From NCBI GenBank assembly GCA_030762895.1, contig JAUPTC010000145.1, forward strand, positions 23,784-87,783: a stretch of DNA of 64,000 nucleotides. Direction: 5' to 3'. This DNA comes from Sophora flavescens (Eukaryota; Streptophyta; Magnoliopsida; Fabales; Fabaceae). Shown here one piece after another: positions 45,654 to 57,121 of this stretch. The translations under genes were made by a program, and so were the position numbers. Each line of letters begins with the position of its first letter. Position 1 is the first letter of the stretch. The notes below the pieces were generated by a model that saw nothing but the letters and a program-made list of their open reading frames with translations, was not told where the DNA came from and did no database searches.

Positions 45654-48600
45654 ATGGAACCGGATATACCCTTGGTACATTCGAGGTCCGATCGATCCGC
45701 GTTTGATCGAGCTTCGATTTGGTGGTGCTCGGGAGATTAACCCTGGGGCACTCAGCGCCACCTATCATGGTCCCAGTAGAGAAGTCATTGGCACGGTAGA
45801 AGAAGGACCGCAGCAAAGGACACACATTGTTGAGACTGTTGAGGTATCTCTACCTCCGGTATGGCTATACCTATAGTATTTGGCTGAGCACAGGTTACTA
45901 GATTTGCCACCTCAGCCGAATCCGCTTCAGATAGTAGTACCAGAAATACCTCCTGCTGAGGTTGTGTTGGATGAGGGCGAGGAGGCCACACGAAAGGTGA
46001 GGCGTCGTGGGCCAACCTTTAAGAAGAAGATTATCCTCCAGAGGAGTAAAGGACCTAAAATTGTGGTAAAATACTTACTAATTAATCTAATTAAGTGTTT
46101 CGTTATATTAATTGTTTGTTATCTAAATGTACACAGTTAATCAAAATTTTTTAGGTTAAATGGAATGTTAAAGGTCAGCCCATTGGTAGAAATGGTAGAG
46201 ACTTGATTCGTTACATTGGGTCCAAAGTACGGTGTGCAGTCCTATTACTTGCAATAGTTGGAGGAGTCAAGCTTTGAACAATCTCAAAGATGAGATCCGG
46301 CGTGATGTACAGGTAAATTAATTAACAAGAGTTAGTTATATTGTTTCTTAATTATGTAGACATACTTATACTACGAGATTTTATTTATATTGGCGTTGAA
46401 GATGACTTTTGTGGTTGATGAGACTCGGCGGAGTACTCTAATTCAGCGTCTTAGGAAAAATGCACCGGACATTTCGAACTAACTTGACGAGAGAGTACCT
46501 TAGAGAGCGACAACGGGAATGTCGAGGCGTGAGCCTCCACCGAGAATATAAAGATTTTATAAGCATGGAATATTGGATAGCTTTTGTAGCAAAACGCACG
46601 GAAGATGAGGAATTTACGGTATGTATCCTTGGAACTTGTATACATAGATCTTAACATGCTTTGGTTTGTTTGGCTTTTAAGAAATGTTACAATTTTAAAA
46701 TAAGAAAAGTTTGATCCTATGCATTTATTAGACTTGATAATCAAGGAAACAAGAACTACGAAGTGATTGAAAGGAATATTAATTAAGAAAAGCATTATCA
46801 TTATTAACTTGTACAACTTGCATGAAGAAAGTCTTTGAGAGCGAACCCCTTTGTACATGTGCAATGTGAATATTAAACACTCGAGTCTTTGTGTTATTAA
46901 TTATATGCCTTTTCGATTATACACATTTACTAGCACTGCATGTAACTATTCATAGTTCGGACCTTTTGAGTGTGACAAAGGTCCGATTGATATATTTCTG
47001 TGTCTATATAGAGAATAAGCGAAGAAAATCGGCGAAGGCGTTAGAACCCGACTAGCCTTTCAAAGGAGGGGTTAAGGGGTATGATGGCATTGACGAAGAT
47101 ATGGTATTTATAATATCCTTAATTATAACTTGATTTATTTAACACGTTTTGGTTTTTTTCTTAGTAAGATGATGAATTTTAATTTGTTTGTTTAAATGTA
47201 CAGCTGTTGGAGGCGGTGGAGATCCGAGTTGATTCAATTGGACGTCATATTTTGTGGATGGAAGGCCATAAAAGCGAGGAGGGTGTGATTGACCATCCCC
47301 ACTAGGGAAGTGGCTGAAAAGAATTGTAAGTATGATAGCATTAATTAACATTTTTATTTGTAATTTTCTTATGATAATTATGTTTAACATCTTTGTCAAT
47401 AATATGTGTTTCGAGAGAGCCTAACACGAGGCTGTTTCATAGGGGGAGATAACAGATTGTGGTGGTCATGAAGATATCCTAGGCCAAGCCTTACCTTCCA
47501 GAGAGTATTCCGGTCGCTATAGGGGTGTGGGTTTTGGTGTCACTTAGAAAACTATCTTGAATCACGAGCGTGCAAAACAAGAAGAAACAATAGAGTTGAG
47601 GAGGATGGTCACCCAACTATTTAAAGAAGTCTAGGAATTGAAAAACAGCAAGCGGGACAAGGAACCGGTGGAGGGACATGAGCCTGATTTACCTTCCCCT
47701 AACCCTACCCCTACCCCGTATAGTGCGAGGAGATAGTTGCACTCTTGTGCCACCGAGGAGTAATCATTATATTAATCGCTTTCTTTACCTGTACATATTG
47801 GATTGACAATTTACATATTAATATTTTTGTTTATCATTGGTTTAGGGCAATAATATGTGCAACCTATATTTGGCAAGCCCAACTCATCGCTTGGTCGCTA
47901 GGGGACAATCTATAACGAATCGGGTGGCTACTTGCACAACCTACCAATACTGCGAGGTCATGTAAAAATTGTCGTTGAGTTTGCAATTGAGGCGATGCAC
48001 CATTGCCTGTACCACTTGTGAATGCGAGATGTGATGGCGGTGGAACAAGCAATAGGTACCTATGTGGCATGGTCAAGCCACTTCGTAGTTGTAAGTGATC
48101 CATTATCATTTTTGCATATATTTATTAAATTAGGTGGTCACTAACTAATTAATTTGTTGCAATGAAAAAAATGTAGATACCCGCAAAATCCAAAGTCAAG
48201 GACAAGGGCAAAGTGCCAGAGCACAAAGCTAGCAAGAATGTGGGCCATAATGTGGGCAAACCCCAACCTTCCCCTAGACCTCCGATAGTTGGCAAGGAGC
48301 TAACATGTATACATGTTTTCCCCAACCTCCTGCTTTTTCATTTTCAGTTTTTCTCTTTTTCATTTCATTGTATACATGTTTTAATTTAAGGTACTTGTAC
48401 CGTGAGATACTGATCCCGGAAGAACGGACTCGGAGGTTTGTGTTTCCATGCCCACAGCGAACACATATGCACTTTGACTCTGTGGAAATAAAAGAGTATA
48501 TAGCTGAACGCTTGGCATTGGCAAAGCTAGAGGATGAGACCTTGTTTTTGTCACCTTGCAATGTAGTGTGAGTCATTTAATTTAATTAACGATAGTAACT

Positions 48601-49302
48601 TTTATGAAATGTGATTAGCTGCTTAAGATTTCCCCTGCGACCACATTTTTGTAGAGGTCATTGGGTATTGTTAGTGATCAATCCCAAAGAGGACACGGTG
48701 TACTATTTAGATCTCTTGCATATGCATTTTAACAATCACAAAAAAATGAGGGATCACGTTACAATCGGTAAGTATATATATGCATTTATTGTTATCTTCA
48801 TATATATGATGGTTGAAACCTTTACTTCAATGAAATTGTTTGATTTTGCACTTAGGGCTTTGCTAATTCATCGAGAGGATTACATGGAGGCAAGTCTCGA
48901 ATTTCTAAATCATCGAGGGCGACTAAATGGATATCTATAATGGTATTTGCGAAAATCCTTATGCAATTTTTAATTTAAATTAAAAAATTAAAAGAATTAA
49001 TTTATTATGTTTGGTTTTATAGTGTCCCCAGTCAACCGAATGACAACGATTTGTGGCTACTACGTTCTGAAATTTATCAAGGATATCATCATTCAAAACC
49101 AAATACAAATCCCAACCACGGTATTTAATTTCAGTTCTAGCTTATATTATTTAATAACTCAGATTTAGTCATTCTAATTTGATTTAATTTTCATTTTGAA
49201 GTATTTTCTGAATGTAAATCCATCACATACTCCGACGATCAACTTACTCAACTTAAAGATGAGTGGTGTCGTTATGTGGTTATGAAATTTATCAACAATT
49301 AA
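45654..49302 (+). pseudogene. CACTA-encoded En/Spm-Ptta plus Ulp1 (C48 peptidase) protein, decayed
   Basis: The product resembles the second CACTA protein family of plants, an En/Spm-Ptta region joined to a SUMO-protease-like domain. Exons inferred from GT/AG sites: to 46065 (..RRRGPTFKKKIILQRSKGP), 46155-46312 (VKWNVKGQPIGRNGRDLIRY), about 46400-46620 (TREYLRERQ, WIAFVAKRTEDEEF), 47012-47103, 47204-47325, 47443-47760 (SREYSGRYRGVGFGVT), 47846-48090, 48177-48320, about 48391-48570, 48655-48767 (GHWVLLVINPKEDTVYYLDL), about 48855-48940, about 49022-49120 (CGYYVLKFIKDII) and a last exon ending at 49302. Candidate catalytic residues survive: His at 48659, Asp at 48710, Cys at 49052. The frame is broken by a stop at 45874-45876, shifts near 46225 and 46455, stops in exons 4-6, and a shift just before the cysteine. 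Some single-base breaks could be sequence errors. The first 200 codons are less certain. Confidence 0.8.
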
Positions 49303-49650
49303 AAGTGCGACATATTCCGATATTATGCTAGCTAGTATCTCTCCTATATTATTAGGCTTGTATGTATGTGCAAGTGATCTGTATGTGTATCTTATGCGGG
49401 TAGACAACAAAGACTTTGTGCGATCAAGCATAAGATGGAAGCAGCATGCACAAATTGTTTATAATTACTAGTGTGTTGATTAGCTTGTACACATTATTAG
49501 TATGCATAGTTATTATCTAATGTAGGTTAGCGATCTTTTGGTTTATGAACTTAAATAATAAAATTGGTTATGTGTAAGCGTTACTGTGAATTGTGTTAAA
49601 GTATATTACTTAATATATTTTTTATATATGTCTGATTTTGATATTTTGTT

Positions 49651-49652
<2 letters not shown>

Positions 49653-49711
<59 letters not shown>
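49653..49711. repeat. (TA)n microsatellite
   Basis: About 28 uninterrupted TA units follow a short T run, in the 3' part of the CACTA element. The ORF spanning it (49586-49819) is a low-complexity IYIYIY translation and is rejected. Confidence 0.95.
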
Positions 49712-49712
<1 letters not shown>

Positions 49713-49802
49713 TTGCCAATATTGTGTATGTGTGTGATGTACCTAAATGCGGTGTTCTTTGTGAATTGATGATGGATGGTTGTGCGGGTGGGAAATATAG
49801 AA

Positions 49803-50149
49803 AAGCAGTGAATAATTAAAAAGGGGGTGGCGGCGGATAGGTAGCATTTTCTTGAAAAGCGTTGCCTAAAGTGACAAATAAATAGCGCTTCCTTGGAAAG
49901 CGCTATCTATGCAAACTTAGGGCAGTGCTTCCTTGAGAAATCAACTGTCTAAAGTATGTAATAGATTGTCTTATTACCAACTTTAGGCAGCGCTTTCTAA
50001 AGGAGCGTTATCCATTCCTACTTTGGTAAGCGTTTTTTAAGCGCTATTGAATCTCTCCCACCTTTAGGAGCGGATGAATAGATAGCGCTTTGAAGCGCTA
50101 CTAAAGGCAAAAAAAAAAAACACAATTGAAGCCCTTTTACGTAGTAGTG
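49803..50149. repeat. Subterminal repeats and right terminus of the second CACTA element
   Basis: Words such as AGCGCTTCCTTGGAAAGCGCT, GGCAGCGCTTTCTAAAGGAGC and TAGCGCTTTGAAGCGCTA recur, many palindromic around GCGCTT. An A tract and the terminus TTTTACGTAGTAGTG follow. These repeats differ completely from those of the element at 34368, so the two CACTA elements belong to different families. Confidence 0.8.
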
Positions 50150-50214
50150 ATTATTTCATTTTCTTATTTATTATTTTTAATAATAATTGCACGCTGATGT
50201 TTGTGAATTATGCG

Positions 50215-51175
50215 GGATATGTTTTCATCGCCTCCTAGAAGAAGTCTGGTAATAAAGGGAAAAAGCGCTTTGTTGTTTGTGGCGATGCCCTCTTCTCGAG
50301 CGGCTAGAGGAAGAGCGAAGAACAAAAAAGGGTATGTTTATGGGTAGGGTAGATGGGAGATGAGTTTATAGCCTCATCAATGCCATCTACTCAGTTCGAA
50401 CCCTAGTCTATCGTGGATTGTCGAGAGGTCATCCATTTTTTTGACAAACTGGCAGATTTAGACCTCATTGACATTATGAAATTCAAGGGACCCTATTATG
50501 AGGAACCAGTCAAAGCCTTTTATACTAATCTCGGATTTATGGAAGGTGTTGGTACTTTAGTGTCTAAAGTCAAGAGGCTTTAAACACCAGAGCATTGGAC
50601 TGATTTTGATTACGATAAGATACTTGAGAGCTTCAGGCACTTAGAGGCTCGTTTCACCAAACCTGTTCTCGCTCAATCACTCCTTTGTTCAAAATAGATT
50701 TAACCAAAAAGCGAATCCCGGCAATATAGATTATCAAAAGTCAAAAGTGAGTTAATTGGGCACATCTTGTTGCATATCATATGCATGAAGCCAAAATAAA
50801 GAATGGGAGCAAGCTGCCATACGCTCCACATGTCACTAGGATTTTGGAACACTTCAATGTTCCATTGCGGGGATAAATCAAATATCAAAACAAAAATCTC
50901 ACATTATTCCTTCTTTGGTTCCATCAATCACATGTCAATGCAGCGGATAGATGGTGTTTGGTGTTATGTCCACCTTGGCTCCATCTTCAATGAAGAATGG
51001 ACCCCAAATATGTCGCTTGGAGATTTCGAGTGAAGGCTTAAGGAAGCTGCACATAGAGATTTTACGGGGAAACAAGCTACAGCCTCGAGTGTTGAGGTTG
51101 AGCCTTGGGAGCGGGTATTCATTGAGATACGGGAGATGCACTAGTGATGCGAGAGCGCTTTGGTGCTATTGAGAC
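50215..51175 (+). pseudogene. Remnant of a plant transposon ORF, not firmly assigned
   Basis: Broken plus-strand frames include FFDKLADLDLIDIMKFKGPY, EEPVKAFYTNLGFMEG, RHLEARFTKPVLAQSL, KNGSKLPYAPHVTRILEHFN and FTGKQATASSVEVEPWERVF. The PVKAFYTNL and LPYAPHVTRIL patterns resemble the plant transposon protein domain often found in degraded retroelements of legumes (compare Pfam PF20167). I rely on remembered pattern only. Several stops and at least two frameshifts interrupt it. No LTR is seen at either end. Confidence 0.4.
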
Positions 51176-51542
51176 ACGTCTTACCGCGCTTGAGCAACAA
51201 TGTGACAACTCTTCGCAAGATGATTTTGTTGCTCCGGCTGATATGCTCTGCACACTGGGGATAGCTTTTTTGGATTGATAGCATTATCCTGTTTTCTATG
51301 TTTTTCATCTTGTGTTGTTTAGATTCTAGTGCACGAACTTGGTTTATCTTGTTATTTTGCAATGTTCTAAGACTTGTTATGTCTTGAATGACTAGTTTAA
51401 CTGTTTAGGACTTAACTACTTATGACCATTGATGTTTATGACATTGTGCCCTCGGTCTTTTTTTCATTGTTGAATGATGGCAATTTAATTTTGGTTAGAT
51501 GCTTTATGTTATTATTCACATATGTGATGGTGTTATGAACTC
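51176..51542. other. No recognisable feature
   Basis: About 370 bp of AT-rich spacer between the transposon ORF remnant and the A-like LTR. Nothing beyond short random ORFs is seen. Confidence 0.5.
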
Positions 51543-53639
51543 TGAGATAATCCATTGTGTCCTTTTGTATTATTAGATTAAAATCTTATTAATTATTTAC
51601 TTAATCACGTATTAACATTAAACGTATATTCCGAAAATACTTAAAAATTAAAACTTAATAATCATATAACTTCTGCAAATTAACGTATCACACCTTATAT
51701 AATAAATACATACACGCATATGTCCTGCATCAAAGTTATTAAAACATAGTTTAGGGTATCATATCAGTAGAATCCCTTACAAGCACATACTTGTATAAAC
51801 TATTATACTCAACGGAAAATATAAAACGTCTCACAAGACGCACGGGCCTTAACTAACTAAACTCGACCTCCGACTTCTAGCTCATAATGAGTTCCATCCA
51901 TCCATCCAACTCCTCGCATTTGGCTCCTCCATAGGGTCTTCTCATACGATCACATAAGCATTAAAGTACAACATACATAAAATATAGGGGAAGTACAACA
52001 TACGAGAAAATATAGGGGATAAGAAACAATTTTATCATCAAAAGCGGAAAAGGAATACATAGCATATAATATAATAACGATCAAAGACACTCATCACTCA
52101 TAACTAACAATCATCATCAAATCACGATATCTTCCTCCACCCTCAAACTCATGCAACTAAACCTTTATGCTGACTTGGCCATCTTGATTCCTATCACGTT
52201 AGTCGTAGTCGAGCGATCCGGTACAAATAACTTTCGAACTCATCAAAGACTAAACAAGTATTACTCTAAAAGCGGTCCAGTGCCAACAACTTTCGAGCGT
52301 CAAGGACTAAACAAGTATTAGTCTAGAGCGATCGAGTGCCAGAATATGCGAACGCATCAAGGAATATCAGTCAAAAATGGTCGGTGCCAAGAAGCGAGTC
52401 GAGCGCGTCGGGAACTAAAAAAGAGTATTACGGTAGTCTACCTCGGCATCCACATCCGTAGGTACTCACCCGCAATATCCGATATCCAAAAATAGGATAT
52501 CCTGGCCTTGTGTGTTCCACTCATACGGTTGTGAATAACAATGCATATACATATAAATATCACTAACCCGCATCTGTTACAACCTATTACCTCAACATTC
52601 CAACACAGTATCCACACACATTCCATGTCATATCTCATCTATTAAATACTTTAATTTGGCTAAGCACCTCTAAGTCACTTTCATTCTCTCACCCGCATGA
52701 ACATCCCCCAAACAACACATATCTTTACTTAAAAGTCAACTAAGCTATTATCAAACCAGACAAATCATGCATAACACAATAATCAATAAAATATTCAAAC
52801 ATCAAAATAAAACGCCACATGCAGTAGAATACCTCAACCAACATATCACAAACAATCAATAAAAATAAAGTCAGACGTCCTCAAATATTCTAACATTATC
52901 TTAACGTCAATAAACCTACAATCCCTGAATCATCATTGGTATTACATAAAAGATTCCAATGCGATTTTGGTCTTGTCGATTACTCGACCACTAGTAGGGT
53001 TTAGGTCGTCCTACACAATTATTATAATATATACTACTTATCAATTCCGGCGATAGGTTGATTCTTTCCCCCACCTGAACTTATCACCGAAGTCCCGAAC
53101 TTTCCGATCCTTGTTACTCTACCACGATTAATGGTTAATCTTCAACCAAATAAATATAAAATATATTAATCAAACAAAATCCACTTTAACCACAAATAAC
53201 TAGGGTTTGGCCATCTATTCAATTTTTCTCAATTCCATCTTTTGGATTCTAGTTCCTAGAGTATTAACTAACATAAAACAAGTGTTACAATTCAAAAATA
53301 TGAAACAAAATCCTTTAACCTCGAGGGTTAGATTCCCCACCTTGGAATGAAAACGTTTGATCAAGAACTTGATAAGAAATGAAGAACCATGATGAACTTA
53401 GCAAGAACACTATGAAGTTCTTAGTGTTTTGTGAGTAAAATGACTTAGGAAAAAAAATGAAATGTCTATGTGTGTGAGGAGAAATGGGCAGCCACGAAAA
53501 TGAGAAGATGAGTGAGTGAAAATGCTTTGTTTAATATTAACATAGAACCATGGTTGAGTTTACTTGACCTAGGTTAGGTTAGAAAATAATATAATAACTT
53601 AACAATGTTTATAATAACTTAACTATAGTTAATAGTAAT
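51543..53639 (-). repeat. Family A-like LTR, diverged and truncated
   Basis: It starts TGAGATAATCC and follows 2006-4820 with many substitutions, including ATTTACTTAATC, the tandem-array region (52215-52420, GCCA.GAA..T.CGAA words), CACTAGTAGGGTTTAGGTCG (52985-53010) and AACTATAGTTAATA (53620-53635). It stops where a plus-strand C2-like LTR begins. The remaining 1 kb is absent from the window. It is the oldest A-type copy here. Confidence 0.75.
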
Positions 53640-56600
53640 TGTCGATTTTCGCTGCTTCCTAATATCGGTAATAAATATATAAACATACATTTTTATCCGA
53701 GACTCAAAATGATTTTGGGTAAACCAATATCATTTCTATATCATGCTTTATATTATAGGGTTACGATGAAATTTTGGGTTGAAAATTCAGGACGGAACCC
53801 GATCTGCGTTTTCACTAACGGTAAAAGTTCTTTGCTCAAAAACCTAATTTTACTATGATACTACGATACTGGAAGTTTTGAAAAATTTAGTGTAAAAATT
53901 AAAATATTATATTTCTTTGCGGAAACGTTGAGATATCTCTAGGAAAAACCTGCGTCAGGATGAATCGGGGAGTCAACAACGGGGCTAAGGTGCGGATTTG
54001 ACTGATGTGACGGGCATTTATGGCGATCCTATCCGGCGTCATAATGGCCATAATGGCGCATTTATGACAAAGGAATATTTTGCAAGGAAATGGCGATTTT
54101 ACCCTTGGCTCTTCATGAATTTTTCAAGCCATGCCATTGAAATTTTTGACCAAATTACCCCCCCAAACCCACGGTTCCCCCTCTTTAGAAACACACTTTG
54201 GAAAATTTCTTCATTTCTTCATGTCATCTGCTTCCTCCAAACTCAATGTTTGCTTAAGAACAACCATAGGTGTTCATACTGCATGAATTTTTCCATAAGC
54301 GATTACGGCCATTTTCTATTCGAATCTCGGAAAACTTTCTACATGAAAGTTGTTCCTTTTTCTCTCTTATTTCCAATGACATAAATATCATTAAAAAAGG
54401 ATCAGTATATTGAGAGATATGTTCAAATTACCGAAACTCCTCTAAACTTTTCAAGAACACTAGAACACAAAAGCTTGATTTTTGTGAAGCAAGTCCTTGG
54501 ATCTTCACTTGTTTTTATCTTCAAGAGGTGAATCCTATTCTCCTTCCCTAATCATGTCTATGTTCTTCAATAAGTTTCATGATTCAAAGTCTATTTCATC
54601 TATGTTCATCACTTTTAAGTTTCTAGATCTAGAACTTTGAAAATTCATAACAAATTCTAGAAAAATCTTATGATGTTGAAACCACTTCCTATGTTCTTAT
54701 AATAAGGTATATTGTATGTATCTAAGAGCATGTGATGATCTACAAATTTTCTTCCCTTGAAACCCATCTTGGCGAATCCTAGAGGAAAGGATGGATGGAG
54801 TTTTGTTCTTGCTTTTGATGTATCATTATGTCTTTCATCATACATACTTGTATACTTGTTAAATCCTAGTTGGTTCATTAAACTAAAAATCCTAACCCTA
54901 TGTTCATGTCTTGGTCGAATCTACCATTTTAGAGGATTAGGATGGTTTTTATTCTTAACTTTGTTGTTTAGCCTTAATCCATTTCTTTAAGTATATTAGG
55001 ATCATTAATCCATGACTAAAGCAAGTTTGGAGATTTTGAGCCACAACACCCTAAGGAGGGCGTGACCTATTAGAGAGGATTAGGTGTTTCTTTTGCTTGT
55101 TTTGATTGATTGTTTGGATGTATTGTTGAAGGTTAATTGTTCTACGGCGCACGAGGGTTTCCGACAAGCGGCGAGTTCTTTTAATTTCACGAAGAGCTTC
55201 AAGAGGTAAAGCGGGAGCTTACGAGGATTTTCTCAATAAATATTTGTTTTTAGTGTGGTTGATATGATTTATATGTGGTTGTGGTTATTTGTTTATGTTG
55301 TTTTCGTTGTGTTGTTTATCCTTGCATCGGTGATTGATCTGCTTTTAATTTATTTAATTATCTGCGATTGTATATTATGTTGCTATGATGCATGATCTGC
55401 CGGTGATATAATTACGATGATGTTGTTGAATGTTGTTTAAGAGGCTGACGAGTGGTCGATGCACAGCCGATTAATCGAGATAAAAACTTTAATAAAGTCT
55501 GTGAAAATTATATTCAACATTTTATGGGAAATGTTGGAATATAATAATGGTGAAAAATATTGTTTTGGAAAAATAATGAGTTTTGAGATATATTATTATT
55601 TTAATGATTTATTAGTGTAAAAGAAATTTATGAGTCACGATGAGAGCGTAACTGTGAAATTTATTTGTCTTTGCTAATTTTTACGTAAGAAATTCCGTAA
55701 TATTATAAAGGTTATTTTGTGAAATTAATATTCGAAAATATCTTATTTATTAAAAATATATATTATAAAAATATTATTATAAAAAAAAGAAAAAAAAGTT
55801 TGACTTAAAACGTTTTCTTGGGAAATGCTAAACGACGACAAGTTTCGAATTTATTTACGGTGAAAGTTTAAAAACAGTAGTACTTATTTTTGAGAAGAGG
55901 TTTAATCTGAATTGATTTATTTTTTAAAGTTAAAGTTTCAGTAAAAGAGTTCTTGATGATTTGACGTTATTTCAGAAAAATGTGTTTCCAAAGGAAAAGT
56001 GGATTTTTCTATGATTTGACGTTTACAAGCGAATTTCAAGTAGAAAGGATTTTCGGTAAATGAGTTTTACTTAATAGCGTAAATGACGATATAGCTAGTA
56101 ACCGAGATGTCGGGTACTAGTGTTCTTATGGCGTTGTCTTATTTTGGATTTGTTTTTTCCGGACAAAAGCGATGTGAAGCGATGATATGGAACTTAATAA
56201 CCGGGGCGTCGGGGTATTAAGGTTCGTTGTGTTGTAGATTGGGTATCTACATAATGAAGTTAAAACGTTTTGAGATGTTTTCTATTACCACGAACCTAAG
56301 GCGATTGCAAGGTCTAGGAGCTTCGTGATTGAGCACTCGGACTTTAAGGTCCTGTGTTGTTAATAAAAGTTGTAAAGATGTTTAAAGCGATGTTGGGTCG
56401 TAAGCTTTTGAGAGATTCGATGTTTAAAGCGATGATGAATCGTAAGCTTTTGAAGCGATGATGAGGTAAATAGCTTTTGAGAGCTCGACGTTTAAAAGCG
56501 ATGTTGGGTCGTAAGCTTTTGAGAGCTTTGACAAATAAAGATATAACACAAAGAAAAATGTTGAGAATGAAGTGTTTTCTTGAATGCATTTTGGCGGGAC

Positions 56601-56718
56601 GTGCCTAACGAGGTTAATCATGATATCTTGATGATATTCATGTCTCGGCGTATTTGTTAATCATGGTATCTTTATGATATTCATGTAATCGGCGTATTCA
56701 TTGTGCCTTTGGGCAATC
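53640..56718 (+). repeat. Family C2-like LTR, plus strand, truncated
   Basis: From about 53640 it matches the complement of the C2 LTR at 57122-61339, starting at its outer end (AATAAATATATAAACATAC, then ATACTACGATACTGGAAG and TTTTGAAAAATTTAGTG). Markers in common include AGAGGTAAAGCGGGAGCTTAC (55203-55223) and GCATGATCTGCCGGTGATAT (55390-55410). It ends abruptly at GGGCAATC, next to a family B fragment, about 0.9 kb short of a full LTR. A 55 bp near-duplication (TTAATCATG.TATCTT.ATGATATTCATG) occurs at 56615-56695. Confidence 0.75.
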
Positions 56719-57121
56719 TGTAACACCCTAGTTTTTACACCTATGATTAATTATTTTATTTGGATGTTTAAGTTTATTTTGTTATGTGGTTTATTTTGAG
56801 TAATTAAATTACTCTCTTCAAGTGTTGTTTCAGATGAAAAACGGAAGTTTATCAACGTATGTCGGTTAAGTTTACTTTAAGTGCTTTGAGGACTAAGTTG
56901 AGGCTAAGTCCAACTGATCGTCCTCAGTGGGATGGATAAGTAATGAGATTACCTATCCTTATCAGGTTAGCTGGGAGATAGTGGGGTACCTAAATTTTTG
57001 TCATCTCTATGGTAGGACGAACCGGAGTTGATAGGAGTTTCGTTAGTGTATAGATGTGAATGGTACTATGAGGACCCTTAAGTTCAACGTCATTGAGTGA
57101 GATGATTACGATGGATTTTAT
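56719..57121 (+). mobile_element. Family B deletion derivative: LTR start fused to internal sequence
   Basis: The first 103 bp are the start of a family B LTR (TGTAACACCCTAGTTTTTAC). At TCTTCAA (56815-56821) the sequence switches to family B internal DNA matching 25011-25310. TCTTCAA is present at both parent points. The rest of the LTR and the beginning of the internal region, about 5 kb, are missing. The fragment ends where the C2 element is inserted. Confidence 0.85.

Larger units (their letters stand above)
45651..50149 (+). mobile_element. 3' part of a second CACTA (En/Spm) transposon
   Basis: The right terminus is clear: read inward, it is CACTACTACGTAAAAGGG, preceded by 350 bp of subterminal repeats. 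Upstream lies a multi-exon transposon gene. No left terminus or TNP2-type transposase is present; the left side joins a truncated C1 LTR, so the 5' part has been deleted. The element cannot move by itself. Confidence 0.8.

Noticed and set aside
49586..49819. 77 residue ORF
   Set aside because: Its middle is the translated TA microsatellite.
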